A DNA stretch of 64,000 nt from Seminavis robusta (taxonomy: Eukaryota; Bacillariophyta; Bacillariophyceae; Naviculales; Naviculaceae). Under the pieces are notes generated by a model, which saw only the letters and a list, made by a program, of their open reading frames with translations, was not told the DNA's origin and ran no database searches. The first letter of the stretch is position 1, and every line of letters starts with the position of its first letter. A program made the translations under genes and the position numbers. The stretch covers positions 1-64,000 of the forward strand of contig CAICTM010000393.1 in NCBI GenBank assembly GCA_903772945.1, in the 5' to 3' direction. Below, one piece after another: positions 10,858 to 21,500 of the stretch.

Positions 10858-13146
10858 ATGGGTAGACAACCGATGCACCAGCCGAGTCCAGATAACTCTG
10901 CCTTCTTTGAGAACTGCGGCAGCGAGGAACTAGAGATTATCATCAAGCGGACCGTGTTTGACGGAGGGGCAGAGGATGCTGCCGATCCAGGAGAAGAAGT
11001 GAGCATTGACAATCATGATCGCTCCTTGCGCATGAGTTTTGGAAGATGGACCACTCAGGATAAGGCTACTTGGGCGTGTCCCGACTGTACGTATGTCAAT
11101 GCACCTCTCCACTTGACCTGTGCAGTCTGCGGCAAAGCCAGGGGACACGAAGAAGCCATGAACGCATCCACTTCCAGTCAGCACACAGATAATTCGTGGA
11201 GAACGGAGCATCAACCAATAGCGCCCGTGCAAGAGTCCTTTGTACCTGACGACTATGATCCATTCTTGGAGCAATTACAACGGGAACGACACGCCGAAGT
11301 CATGGAATTGCAACAGAATATCCTCAAACAGGCTGCCCTGGACTTGTCCGTCAAATCCGAAACCAGTGGAAGGGGGGCTCAAGCTCAAAATCAATACCAG
11401 CAATCCTCTACATACAGTACCAACACCAACACCAACACACCGAAACTAGAGGAAGAAGATCGAGACTCCATTTTTGACAATCTCTCAGATAAGGAAGCCA
11501 TGGAATTGCGCAAGATATTGAACATGAATGCAGGGAACAGTTCCGAATTTCTGCAATCGCAACGCACATCCCTTACAGACAGTACCGTGTCAACCTCCGC
11601 GTCCTACACGTCTGCTAATAATTATTCAAGGACGGCACAACAACAGCAGCAACAAGGCATGGATGACAGTGTCGTCTCCATGCCCGAACGAGGAACAAGA
11701 ACAGATTATCGTCAACGAAATAATTATTCTTCATCGTCAGCAAATGAAATGGACCGATCGTTGCCAGCTCGACCCAGACAATCACGACGTCAACAACAGG
11801 GAGGACGCTTGGCTTCGGTCATTGACGATTACGATGACGTCGCTGGGGACGACATTATGGATGACGATATTCTGGCTAAACTCGCCGCTCGAAGCCATGG
11901 ACCACCTCCTGGTCGTCGGGCAAATCGCCCCAGTGCCACCCGCAATGCCGATGATGACATGCCCGACTTGACGGGCATGACTAGTAGTGTCAACAGCAGC
12001 ACCACCACCACCAGTCAGCCAGGGGAACGACCTCGGTCGACCGCTTCACCACGACCGAACGGTGCTGCGGGAGGATCGGAAGTATCCGTTACGAACAGAG
12101 TTCGTCGTGTCACCAGTGGGGAAGACATTGATGCAGATACACTCATCAAGATTGCCGCTTCCAGAGGTCGTACCAGTACTCCTCACGTACAGCAAAGTCA
12201 CACATCGACCAAATCGCCAGCAAGATCCCCTACACGTGCCAGACCGAACAGTGCTACTAGAGGAAACGGTGTCACTCGGGGAAGATTCCCAAAGAATACA
12301 CCTCGGGAAAGATCGCCTCTTCGGCCGAACGGTGCTTCTGGAGAATACGAAACATCCCTTACGAACAGAGTTCGTCGGGTCCAAAGTGGGGAAGACATTG
12401 ATGAAGATACTCTTATCAAAATTGCGGCTTCCCGTGGTCGTGGGCCTTTTCCTGAACAGCAGAGCCTCACATCGGCCCAATCGCCAGAAAGGTCTCCATA
12501 CCAGGCACGACCTCGCTCTCGGTCGCCTGCTTCACGGGGGACTGTATCGCCGAGATCCCCTAAAAAAAGAGTCCTGCGCGTCCTCAGTGGGGACGATATG
12601 GACGATATCGATGCAGATACCATGATTAAAATCGCGGAAGCAAGCGGCCGTGGTCCTGTAGCTCCTGTACAGCAAAGCCCGTCCTCGCCCAAGCGATCTC
12701 CCGTCAGAGCTAGGGGTGTGTCACCCGACGAAAGATCCATCTCACCAACCCCGCCTGTGCGAGTTCCTCCCCCCTCTCAAAACCGAGGTCGAAGCTTTGG
12801 TGGGCCCGACCTGGACGAAGATATCATGATCAAAATTGCTGCGGCTTCTGGGAGCCAAGCTACTACACGCCAAACCGCCGACGTCGCAGAGCGAGCAACT
12901 TCGCCGCCTCTCACGGAAGCTACCAGTGCAGACGAAGCGACGAGTGACAATGGCGGCGGCGAGGGGGATTTCGGGCTCGAAGTTATCGATGCTTCGTGTA
13001 GTTTTCATTGCGAAGAAAAGACCCATGATCAGAATGGACTCATACTCGATGCTCCACCTGTCAAAACGGGTGGCAAAGGCAGCAAGGTTTCATTGAAAAA
13101 GGCCGCCAAGGGACTGCTGAAACAGTTTCGTAAGAAAAAGCAATAA
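10858..13146 (+). CDS. RanBP2-type zinc-finger protein with repeated LIKIAA motif
   Basis: This 762-aa intronless protein has one RanBP2/NZF-type zinc finger near the N-terminus (W72, C74, C77, C88, C91: TWACPDCTYVN then CAVCG). Such fingers bind ubiquitin or RNA. The rest is Ser/Arg/Pro-rich and probably disordered. It contains about five spaced copies of an acidic-then-helical motif, Asp-rich followed by (L/M)IKIAA(S)xGR: DDDILAKLAARS (about 340), IDADTLIKIAASRGR (about 425), IDEDTLIKIAASRGR (about 520), IDADTMIKIAEASGR (about 585) and LDEDIMIKIAAASGS (about 650). Two copies are preceded by T(N)RVRRVxSGED. The C-terminus is strongly basic (KKAAKGLLKQFRKKKQ). I do not recognise the whole protein. 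Repeated short helices suggest several docking sites for one partner. Confidence 0.8.
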   Translation: MGRQPMHQPSPDNSAFFENCGSEELEIIIKRTVFDGGAEDAADPGEEVSIDNHDRSLRMSFGRWTTQDKATWACPDCTYVNAPLHLTCAVCGKARGHEEAMNASTSSQHTDNSWRTEHQPIAPVQESFVPDDYDPFLEQLQRERHAEVMELQQNILKQAALDLSVKSETSGRGAQAQNQYQQSSTYSTNTNTNTPKLEEEDRDSIFDNLSDKEAMELRKILNMNAGNSSEFLQSQRTSLTDSTVSTSASYTSANNYSRTAQQQQQQGMDDSVVSMPERGTRTDYRQRNNYSSSSANEMDRSLPARPRQSRRQQQGGRLASVIDDYDDVAGDDIMDDDILAKLAARSHGPPPGRRANRPSATRNADDDMPDLTGMTSSVNSSTTTTSQPGERPRSTASPRPNGAAGGSEVSVTNRVRRVTSGEDIDADTLIKIAASRGRTSTPHVQQSHTSTKSPARSPTRARPNSATRGNGVTRGRFPKNTPRERSPLRPNGASGEYETSLTNRVRRVQSGEDIDEDTLIKIAASRGRGPFPEQQSLTSAQSPERSPYQARPRSRSPASRGTVSPRSPKKRVLRVLSGDDMDDIDADTMIKIAEASGRGPVAPVQQSPSSPKRSPVRARGVSPDERSISPTPPVRVPPPSQNRGRSFGGPDLDEDIMIKIAAASGSQATTRQTADVAERATSPPLTEATSADEATSDNGGGEGDFGLEVIDASCSFHCEEKTHDQNGLILDAPPVKTGGKGSKVSLKKAAKGLLKQFRKKKQ

Positions 13147-13785
13147 TGCCTCGGCAGTCTTGCTGCCAGAGCTCTCACATGCTTTTTACTAATTCTGTCT
13201 AATTCTGTTTCCTGTTTAATCATGCATGTTTTCGCCTGGAATGCTAGCTAGGGTGCGTTCCCGATCCCCCAGATCCCGATCCCCTAATCCCAGTCCGAGG
13301 TGACCTTTCCTGCCAAACATGGGGACATAGCAACAAAAATAGCTGCAAACTACCGTACTCCAAGCTGTTGTCCTACCGCCCCACTTATTAGTCTTAGAAA
13401 GGAGGTGGGAGCGAGATTGAGGAGGTCGAAGGCTAACCAAACATAGTCACCATAACGTTACCCACATATCGGTTACCGTACTCTGGTGTAGTTCATCCGT
13501 CATCGACTGCATTTCTGACTTTAGGTGTAATGGTTTTTGGGGGGCGCCTGTGGTGACTTGCTTGCGACTACAGAAGATTAAACGATGCAGCAACAAGACA
13601 TTTCGACTGCATGTAGCTAGCTAGCGCAAGACAATGCAATGTTCTTTTTCTTCTAAAGCATTATTTCGTGTTATTATTATGTAGTCAAGTTATTAGTAAA
13701 CTGTGAGGCAGCACAGAAGTGTGTGCGCCCTCAAAACAGCTTAGCGTCAACCCCTCCCTTGTGAAAAAAGCGAGCAGTTCGTTTC
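13147..13785. other. Intergenic spacer between convergent genes
   Basis: This lies between the 3' ends of the zinc-finger gene (+) and the protease gene (-). It contains a C-rich GATCCC repeat patch at about 13258-13285 and a TAGCTAGCTAGC run at about 13614-13625. No coding sequence was recognised; it should hold the two polyadenylation regions. Confidence 0.55.
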
Positions 13786-15411
13786 TTACTCGTGAGTTTC
13801 ACAAAGAACGCGCCCTTCTGGGTGAGAGTGGACAATGTCTCCACGAGCATTGCGAGAAACACCCAGCTTTCGCGTGGACGTCTCTTCATCTCCACCAACA
13901 TCGGACGGGACCACACAAGGGCGGTCAAAGCACTCGACAAAGATGCCCTGGAAACCAGCTTCTTCGGCGAAGATGGCTTCAAAATCGGCATCACGAGCCG
14001 CGTTGATCAAGCATCGGGCAGTGGAGGCATCAATGATGGGTCCTCCATTTCCGTCTCGATCGGCATAGGACCAAGAGTTGACCGTGACAAGACTTCCCTT
14101 TCCAGTGGTGACGTCCATGTTGACCACCCAAGGACCACCGGATGATCCAGGATTGAGCTGACAGGCCGGAATCCACCAGGTGGTGACATCGGGGTAGTTG
14201 GACAGAGTCTCCATGGATCCCGCGTCTTCGCAGTAGTGAAAGTCGGGGTTGTGTTCCAAGGAGTATCCCATACCATAGGTCTTGAAAGATTCTAGATCAA
14301 TGCCCAAGTCAAATTCCATTTCAGGCACGGCTTGGTCAAGAGCATCACTTCCACAGTTTCCGTTGGTCATGGATCCTCCTTCGTGCTGGCCGACATCGTC
14401 GACCACCCACACACCCCAATCATAGGGGAGGTTCTCGGGCCAAAGGTTGGACTTCCATTCTTGGAGGACGAATCCAGCCGACAAGGACCAGCATCCACAA
14501 GGATCTTCTTCGCAGGAACGATGAATGTCAGCTCTCTCTTCGTCGGTCAAGTTGCTTCCCAAGTTGTTGTGACGGTTGGGAATGAAGATGACGTTCTCTC
14601 CAAACTGGCCGTAAATGTCGTCGTAGACACAGTGAGCCGCGGTAAGGATGAGAGAGCGTCCGCTCTTGTTGTCCCGAATGACGGTCCCAGAGCAGGCAAG
14701 ATTCCTCTCGCCGCCACCAACTTGATAGTAGATGCGTCCCGACGCATACTGAATCTGACCTTCGTAGGGCCACTCTTGGTCACTGATGGCCTGGGGCTCG
14801 TCGCTCATTTCAGACTCGACATCCGCAACGACGGGAACGTACTCGGGATCACTCTCGGCCAGGCCCATGGTAAAGGCAAACTTGTCGCTGAGGCTTCCAT
14901 CGGTGTAGTTGACCTGCCAAGTCCAGCTGCCAACGTCGAGGAATCCGTTGCGGACAAACTGAACGGGAGGATCATAGCTCTCGTCAATCATGACTCCAGT
15001 GCCGCAAATGGCCAGATCGCCGTCGGCTCCTTCAATGTGATCAAAGAGAAAGCAGTCAACGTCGTCTGCAGTGCTAACATTGAAAAAGTTGTCAGTGCCT
15101 TGAAACAACGCAGTGTCATCCTCAGGGATGAATTCGGCTTCGGCCGCTCGTCGTTCGTGCAAAGCACGGCGAGAGTGGAAGCGGAGGCGGCGTTGACAGG
15201 GGGGGCTGTCGCATGGTTTCTCCCCCCCCGCCAAATAATAACACTCAGTGGTAGCGTTCCAGTAGTATGCTTGGCCCTCTCCAAGGGGCTCCGAAATCAA
15301 GCAACTCGCTCCTCCGTCAACGACCTTTCGTTGATTTCCAACATAAGCCGTGCCGTCGGCGCAAGCTGTGTAGATGGCAGAAGCCGCTACTAAGAGGCTC
15401 AGGTATTGCAT
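13786..15411 (-). CDS. Secreted trypsin-like serine protease (S1 family)
   Basis: This 541-aa protein starts with a signal peptide (hydrophobic SLLVAASAIYTACA, residues 4-18). After a propeptide-like region of about 210 residues with several cysteines comes an S1 protease domain. His260 lies in ILTAAHCVYDD, Asp331 in LPYDWGVWVVDD and Ser424 in LNPGSSGGPW. The residue before Ser424 is Ser instead of the usual Asp of GDSGG, and the surroundings resemble Glu-specific V8-like S1 members more than classical trypsin; substrate choice is unknown. It is probably exported and acts outside the cell or in a vacuole. It is intronless, and the ATG is the first in frame and directly precedes the signal peptide. 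Confidence 0.85.
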   Translation of the reverse strand: MQYLSLLVAASAIYTACADGTAYVGNQRKVVDGGASCLISEPLGEGQAYYWNATTECYYLAGGEKPCDSPPCQRRLRFHSRRALHERRAAEAEFIPEDDTALFQGTDNFFNVSTADDVDCFLFDHIEGADGDLAICGTGVMIDESYDPPVQFVRNGFLDVGSWTWQVNYTDGSLSDKFAFTMGLAESDPEYVPVVADVESEMSDEPQAISDQEWPYEGQIQYASGRIYYQVGGGERNLACSGTVIRDNKSGRSLILTAAHCVYDDIYGQFGENVIFIPNRHNNLGSNLTDEERADIHRSCEEDPCGCWSLSAGFVLQEWKSNLWPENLPYDWGVWVVDDVGQHEGGSMTNGNCGSDALDQAVPEMEFDLGIDLESFKTYGMGYSLEHNPDFHYCEDAGSMETLSNYPDVTTWWIPACQLNPGSSGGPWVVNMDVTTGKGSLVTVNSWSYADRDGNGGPIIDASTARCLINAARDADFEAIFAEEAGFQGIFVECFDRPCVVPSDVGGDEETSTRKLGVSRNARGDIVHSHPEGRVLCETHE

Positions 15412-17014
15412 TGTTTCTCGGTCTATTGGTGTGTGTATAACGTACTGTATAAAGGTAAGGACAAAAAGAATAGTTTTTGTGAGTGACAGTCAAGCGTTGT
15501 TTCTTTTTCGTTGCTGGGTTGCTTGATCCTCGATCCTCCTTTGGCTTTGGCTTTGTTTTCGTTTGGTGGCCTTGTGGATTTGGATGCCACAACATCGCAT
15601 GCCAATGGACTGCGAGAGGTTGCACAGTGGTCGTAGAAGAGATTTAGAGGGCACGTTCAACCATCCTTTGCAAATGGCACATACACGTAGGATTCAGTAT
15701 CATCTTTACATAGGATAGACTTGTACCAGCCCAATCGTAAAAGAAAATGACTTTCTGGTCACTCATTGGTACTTCTATGTTTATAGTTGGGGCCCTTCGT
15801 CCAAGTTCACAAGGTCATTTAGGTCATGTGGATCATCAGCAAACCCAGAACGAATGGCACGAAAGCTTGTTGGGCTCGTTGTATCTCCTTGAACTGTACG
15901 AACGTGCGAACACACCATGCAGTTTGTGATGATGAACTGGTGCTCCAGGTCTAACCTTTAAAAGCTCGACTCCAAAAATCCCAGACCAACAGTAGTCTAC
16001 CTGGCCAACAATGGTTATCGAGCTCCAGTAGGTGGTCCAGTCGAGGTTTCGCTGGCTGGCTTGATGCTGGAGCGACTACCGTACGTTATAGGGCATACTA
16101 CGGTAGCTAGCTAGCTAGAAGCAGCTCAAGGTACTCTCTAGATCTAGCTACTAGTACATAGCTAGAGCAGGTCAGGCCGGCCCAAAGATGACAATTTGAC
16201 GCTGCGCAGGGTCGCAGTATCAATGGCAAGTTAAAAACCTGCATACATGTAGACGAGGATTGACTCTTGACTCTTGACCTCTGCTTCTTTGGTCCAGGAA
16301 CTTGGGCCAACCCTGGCTAGCTAGCTAGCTAGCTAGTACATGTACAGCCATGTACTTGCTAGTGTTAGTAGTTCGGAACCAAACTGCACAACCGCAACCC
16401 GATCTCAGAACGGCCTTCTTCTAAAGTGAACTGATCGAGAGCTATAAATCTGACCTCCACAGGCAACCGAAACACTGAAACTGACTGATAAGCTGAGCTT
16501 TCTGCTTGGTTACACTGGGTGGATGCCGCCTCTCGAATACATGTTGTATTGTAGTTCGTGAACCCTTGACGTTGCGACGCCGTTGAGTTGGGTGATACCG
16601 GTACCACCCAGAATCCTTTGAGACCGAAGAATTAGGGTTATCGAATGATTAATCATTCATTCAATACGGAGCAGATGCGCGACCTTGAATATGGTATCCT
16701 GGATCTTTGGCTTTGGCTTCTCAAACATCGAGAACCACCATCACCACAGCTATCGCCGCTCCACCGGCACTGGTGGTGGGACAGTACCGCAATAACCGCA
16801 GGGACTGTTGAGTGACAGCGTTGGTCTACTAGCTAGAGTATCTCGGAACTGGAGACCTTCACATGTAGAAGACAAGAGCTTCACCATTGCATGTTCTCCG
16901 CAAACTACCGGAGAGGTACCGGTAGCGTGGTCCTCTGAACCACAATTTCACGTGAAGTAATTTCTTCCCACCAAGTTTCTCATCTACGACTGTATCCATC
17001 CATTGCAACAAACA
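15412..17014. other. Intergenic region between divergent genes, rich in TAGC repeats
   Basis: This 1.6-kb spacer between divergently transcribed genes holds no recognised coding sequence. Runs of TAGCTAGCTAGC occur at about 16103-16119 and 16315-16337, with ACCGGTACC palindromes at about 16600 and 16915. The last 30 bases before 17015 are A/C-rich. Promoters of both the protease (-) and methyltransferase (+) genes must lie here, but no core element is certain. Confidence 0.6.
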
Positions 17015-18487
17015 ATGCCGCCCCGTCTCCCCCTTCGCATCACCTCTTCGTCAAGTCGTCGATCAGATTCTCCCAGATCTAATCTTCGAAGCCATCATCG
17101 AGGCATCCAGGCAGCTTCTCTGAGGTCTGGTGGCTGGCCTTCCAACGCCAAGAATCATCATATTCAGAACAGCCAGCACCGAGTGACTTTCCATACTACC
17201 AGTACTACTTGTACTACAGCACAGTCCACGGGTACCAGTACTGCCAACACTTCCACGACAACAGCGTCTACATCTCCCCACCAGTTCTTATTTTTGCCAG
17301 TTCAACAACAGCAGCAGCAGCAGCCTCTTCTTTTGTTGGAAGGAGATGAGTTGCACGTATCACGCGAGGGGATTGCCCGGTCGTGCTACCACTTGGTGGA
17401 TGATGAAGACCCAAGGACTTCTTCTTCTTCTTCTTCTCGATGGACGATTGAAGAACGATACAATCTGGAAGCGTTGACAAAGACTGTTGTGTTGCGAGAA
17501 CCCGTCCAGGAGCCCTTCTACGCGTCTCCTTCGTCGTGGGCACATCCTCGGTCGACCGTGTCCATTGAACTTCAAGAAGCCGACACTCGCCAGTTGGGAA
17601 CAGGTGGGACAACATGGGAAGCTTCCATGGCCATGGCACTGTACTTTACACATCACACAGAGGAATTGCTTCAGGGTGACATTGTCGAAGTGGGCAGTGG
17701 GGTGGGGCTGGGAGGAATGCTCCTACATCACATTCTCAAAACCAGAGCATACATGCCACTGCAAGAGGAAGACACCTGCTCGATTACACTCACAGATGGC
17801 AACGAACAAGTCTTGCAGCAGTGTCAAGACAATCTGGCGAGGTATCTTGGCCAACAAACAACAACAACACACCAAATAGATGTACACAACATTCCAGATG
17901 CCAACATTCCTCTACAAGCCAAGAAACTAGACTGGAATGATGTCCTCCATGCGTCAACCAACCACAACAATGATGCCTCCACTCGGCCCGAGAAGAAATA
18001 CAATACGGTTATTGCATGCGACTGTGCCTACCGAAGACAGGACGTTGCCAGTTTGAAAGCAACCCTCAAATCATTGCTCCATAGGGATCCTGATAAGGAG
18101 GGACAACCACAAAGTGACAGCAACTGTATCCACTTGTTCGGGCCATATAATCGAAGTGCTTACCATCAGGTTATTGAAATGATGAAACAAGACGACGAAC
18201 TGGAAGTTCACGTTGAATGGATGCAGCTCAGCAGGTATCGGCTTTCCGCCAGACATCACACGAACGAGACTCCTGCTTCTTCCAGCAAGGCCCCATACCC
18301 CGGGCTTATGGACCAATGGTTCCATCATGGTGAGAACCCTTCTCATGAGCTTCAGCCCTTGGATGAAGCACTCAAGGATTCCTCCAAATCCTCTACCAAG
18401 TTTTTGCATGTCACCGCGCAGTTCAAGTCGAATGACCGAAAACAGACAGAGGACCATCAATCTTCGTCCATCGAGGATGTAGATTGA
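17015..18487 (+). CDS. METTL21/Methyltransf_16-type SAM-dependent methyltransferase
   Basis: This 490-aa intronless protein has a low-complexity, Ser/Thr-rich N-terminus (residues 1-95) that includes Gln and Ser homopolymers from CAG and TCT runs. A seven-beta-strand methyltransferase domain follows. Diagnostic pieces are TWEASMAMALYF, the SAM-binding loop DIVEVGSGVGLGG (motif I, about 222-234), an aspartate-bearing motif (ITLTDGNE), and the post-motif DCAYRRQD in the place of the family's D-x-x-Y catalytic stretch. The family methylates lysines on proteins such as chaperones and elongation factors; the target here is unknown. The start is the first ATG. The Ser-rich N-terminus might hold a targeting signal but no clear one is visible. 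Confidence 0.8.
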   Translation: MPPRLPLRITSSSSRRSDSPRSNLRSHHRGIQAASLRSGGWPSNAKNHHIQNSQHRVTFHTTSTTCTTAQSTGTSTANTSTTTASTSPHQFLFLPVQQQQQQQPLLLLEGDELHVSREGIARSCYHLVDDEDPRTSSSSSSRWTIEERYNLEALTKTVVLREPVQEPFYASPSSWAHPRSTVSIELQEADTRQLGTGGTTWEASMAMALYFTHHTEELLQGDIVEVGSGVGLGGMLLHHILKTRAYMPLQEEDTCSITLTDGNEQVLQQCQDNLARYLGQQTTTTHQIDVHNIPDANIPLQAKKLDWNDVLHASTNHNNDASTRPEKKYNTVIACDCAYRRQDVASLKATLKSLLHRDPDKEGQPQSDSNCIHLFGPYNRSAYHQVIEMMKQDDELEVHVEWMQLSRYRLSARHHTNETPASSSKAPYPGLMDQWFHHGENPSHELQPLDEALKDSSKSSTKFLHVTAQFKSNDRKQTEDHQSSSIEDVD

Positions 18488-18591
18488 GAAAGGGACTTTG
18501 GGCACTAAACAATCTACTAGTCTTTCTTTATTATGAGGGTTTCTTATTCTAATGGCTTTCCAAAGGGTACCGTATGGCATGTGCCATGTAG

Positions 18592-21500
18592 CTAGTTGTT
18601 GCCTTGCTGCTGCTTGATCGCCGCTGTCAACTCTTGTATCGCTTCTCGCATCTGCTTCATTTCAGCTTGCATGGAATTCATCTGGGCATGAAGTTGGGCA
18701 ACTTCTGGATTCGAAGGCGAAAGCAACGATGGCAGGCACCACAGGAGACCGACGACAATGACGCCGGCAGCTGGCGCCACAATATGCATATTATCTGCAA
18801 GGAATTCAGGAACGACGTTCTTGATCGTGGCCAGCAAGCCACCTTCAGACGCTTTCTCCTCGCACTCCACGTTGTCGTCCTCGTTTTCGACCTCGTCGTC
18901 CCCACCAGCGTCATCGGCAGCAATTTCCTTGCTCAAAGCTTCTTTGACAAACGCAAACAGGTTCTCGTGCACAGGCTTGGTCTCGGACAGAGTCCCGTTT
19001 CTTATCTGACTCTTGAGCAATGTGGACTTTTTGAACTCCACAAAAACACCAACCTGTACTGTGAGATCTCTAGTTCCAGATCGCGTGGCCACCCATCGAA
19101 CCTCGACTTGGAACGTGTCGGCATAGGGAATTCCTTGAAACTCCACAGTCATGTGCATTGTGGAACGATCGTTGTTGTCTAGGCGGCAGTACTGAGTTTG
19201 ATTTACCCCGGCAACGGGAGGCCCAATCATACTGTTCCTCTTCAATTGGAAACTCACACTGCGTTTTTGGCTGAAACGTTCTCCGCTCCAAGGCGACGTG
19301 AAAGCATCGCCTGAAGTCTCCCATTGTCCAACAACAATGTCGTAGCAATTTCCAGAGCCCAACCAACTTCCGTAAAGGGACTTATTGTCCGATGTATCCG
19401 ACCAAACGATTTCGCTTTTCCAAGGGAGACGAAAACGAAGAGATGAGTCGATTGATCAGAAAGGGAACCAGGCCAGACCAGACTTTGGATTCAGACTCAG
19501 TTCATACTTACTGAAACTTGTTCACTGCGACACCTCTTATCTTCTTATTCAAGACTGTCTCCATCTTCGCCAGCGTGGGATCGGCAGCAACTGGTACCGC
19601 AGACGAAGGCTCCTTGTCCTCGGATACACCCTCCTTGGTCGCTTCGACCTTTTTGGCCGCCTCGGCTTCGGCACGGGATTTCTTAGCCTCAGCAATACGA
19701 CCTTCAATGATATCCAGGGCCATGTCTCTGTGGACGAAATTGCCCAACAAAAGGGATGCACCATTTTGAGCAGTGACGAGCATTGTGTCGCCAACCGCTG
19801 GCCTGAAGAGGTTATCTTGCTTCGCCAGACCAGTCATTGCCGAGTACTGCACAATTGCTGATTTCTTGCCTCGCCATGCTACAAAGACGGCTCCTCGATG
19901 CGTCAAAAACAATCGCCCAAATTCGACAGATCCAATCGTTCGTTTGGTACAGTCCTTTGGCAGGAACACGCAGGTAAATGAATGCGTGACGCCAGGAGGT
20001 GGGCCTTCAAAGTCTGGCCAGAAAGCCAAAAAGGTATTGGCCTCGAGGGACTCCTTGCTGTTTTGAGGTCCAATGGTTGTCGATATAGTGGATGACTCCG
20101 TCAAGTCATCGGCCATGTCCACATCCGCATTTTCACCAATCTCTTTTTCTGGTTCGCCCAGGCTGTGGAATTTTCGGAACTTTTTGAATCCAGGCTTCCC
20201 CATAGGAGTGGAAAACGATTTCTGCAGCCACTTTTTGCCCTGCTGCCCAGTGCCTGAATCCGCTTTTGTCAAGTCATCGTCATTCTTGACCTCCAAAGAT
20301 CGATTACTATCCTGGCTTGCGACCCGTAAGTCGCCACCATCGCTGGCGTCGTCTTCTGATTCTTCTTCAAAGCTGTCTGTAGTTCCAATTTGCGCAAATG
20401 TCTGCACGCGTTTGGCACTTTCCGAATCGGCGAGAACAACACTCAACATGAAACCACCAGTTGGAGAAGAATCACTCTGCTTCGAAACAGCGTTGTTGTT
20501 CGCTAGGGATGTTTCCTTCACCCAGTCGTCAAGATCTATCAAGGCTGCTTCCAAAGGCTGCTCCCCGAGCTCTGATAGGCACTCCAACGATGTATACCGG
20601 CTGATTTGAAGGGTTTTAAGGCATCCACAAAGTCCTTCTATTGCTGCTTGGATATCTTCCACCCCTGACATTTCTTCCAATTCGTACTGTTTCGCCAGTG
20701 CCTGAGTTTTGGATTTGTACGAAGCCTGTGCCTTGCTCTTGTAGGTTACGGCGTTGTCGAGTGCTTGGCGCCCCCTCATTTCCTTTTCGTCCGCTTCCTT
20801 GGCGGCACGTTCGGCCACCGCGCGCCTAGCATCTGGAGTGAGGATTTGCATTGCACCTTCCCCGCCGTCGGGTAGTATCGAGAGGAAGTTACCAAAGGCT
20901 TTGTTCATTCCGTCTTTCATTCCGTCCATGGCACGACTTCCCTTCAGAGGCGACTTTGCTCCCGATCTCTCGACACTAGTACTGTCCATATCGACCGACC
21001 GAACTCTTTCTCTGGCTTTTGCTGTCTGCGCTGTGTTGTGTTTGTACTTGGCGTCTGCTCGCATTGCAGTCCTTGCTGCTTCACAAAGTTGTTTCCAGCG
21101 CGTGTCATCCTGTTCGGCTACTTCCTTGCATTGCTTTTCACTCGTCGCGAGAAAATTGTCCAGTTTCGATGCTTTGATGCTTTTGAGCACTCTGGCGAAT
21201 TGATGTGATGACTCTGCTTCTCTTTCTAAGCATTTGATAAAGTCTGCCCAGAGACGGAGGGTGCGGGGACCTTCACAATTGGACATTAGCGTTCGGAGGT
21301 GTTCGACCGGTGTCCCTTTGCTGCGTGGAACTTGATTGGTGAGCAAGAACGACTATGGGATGAATTGAATCAAGACACACTTGTACATGTATGTTACTCA
21401 CCTCGAAACGAACGAATCTTCATGCTTGGCTACCTTTTGAAGGTCGTTGCCAAGCTTAGCAGCTGCCGAGGAGACGTCGTCAAAGAAGGCAGCCAGGACC

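Noticed and set aside
14332-15393. 353-codon open frame on the plus strand
   Set aside because: It is antisense to the trypsin-like protease, whose catalytic triad and signal peptide are clear on the other strand.
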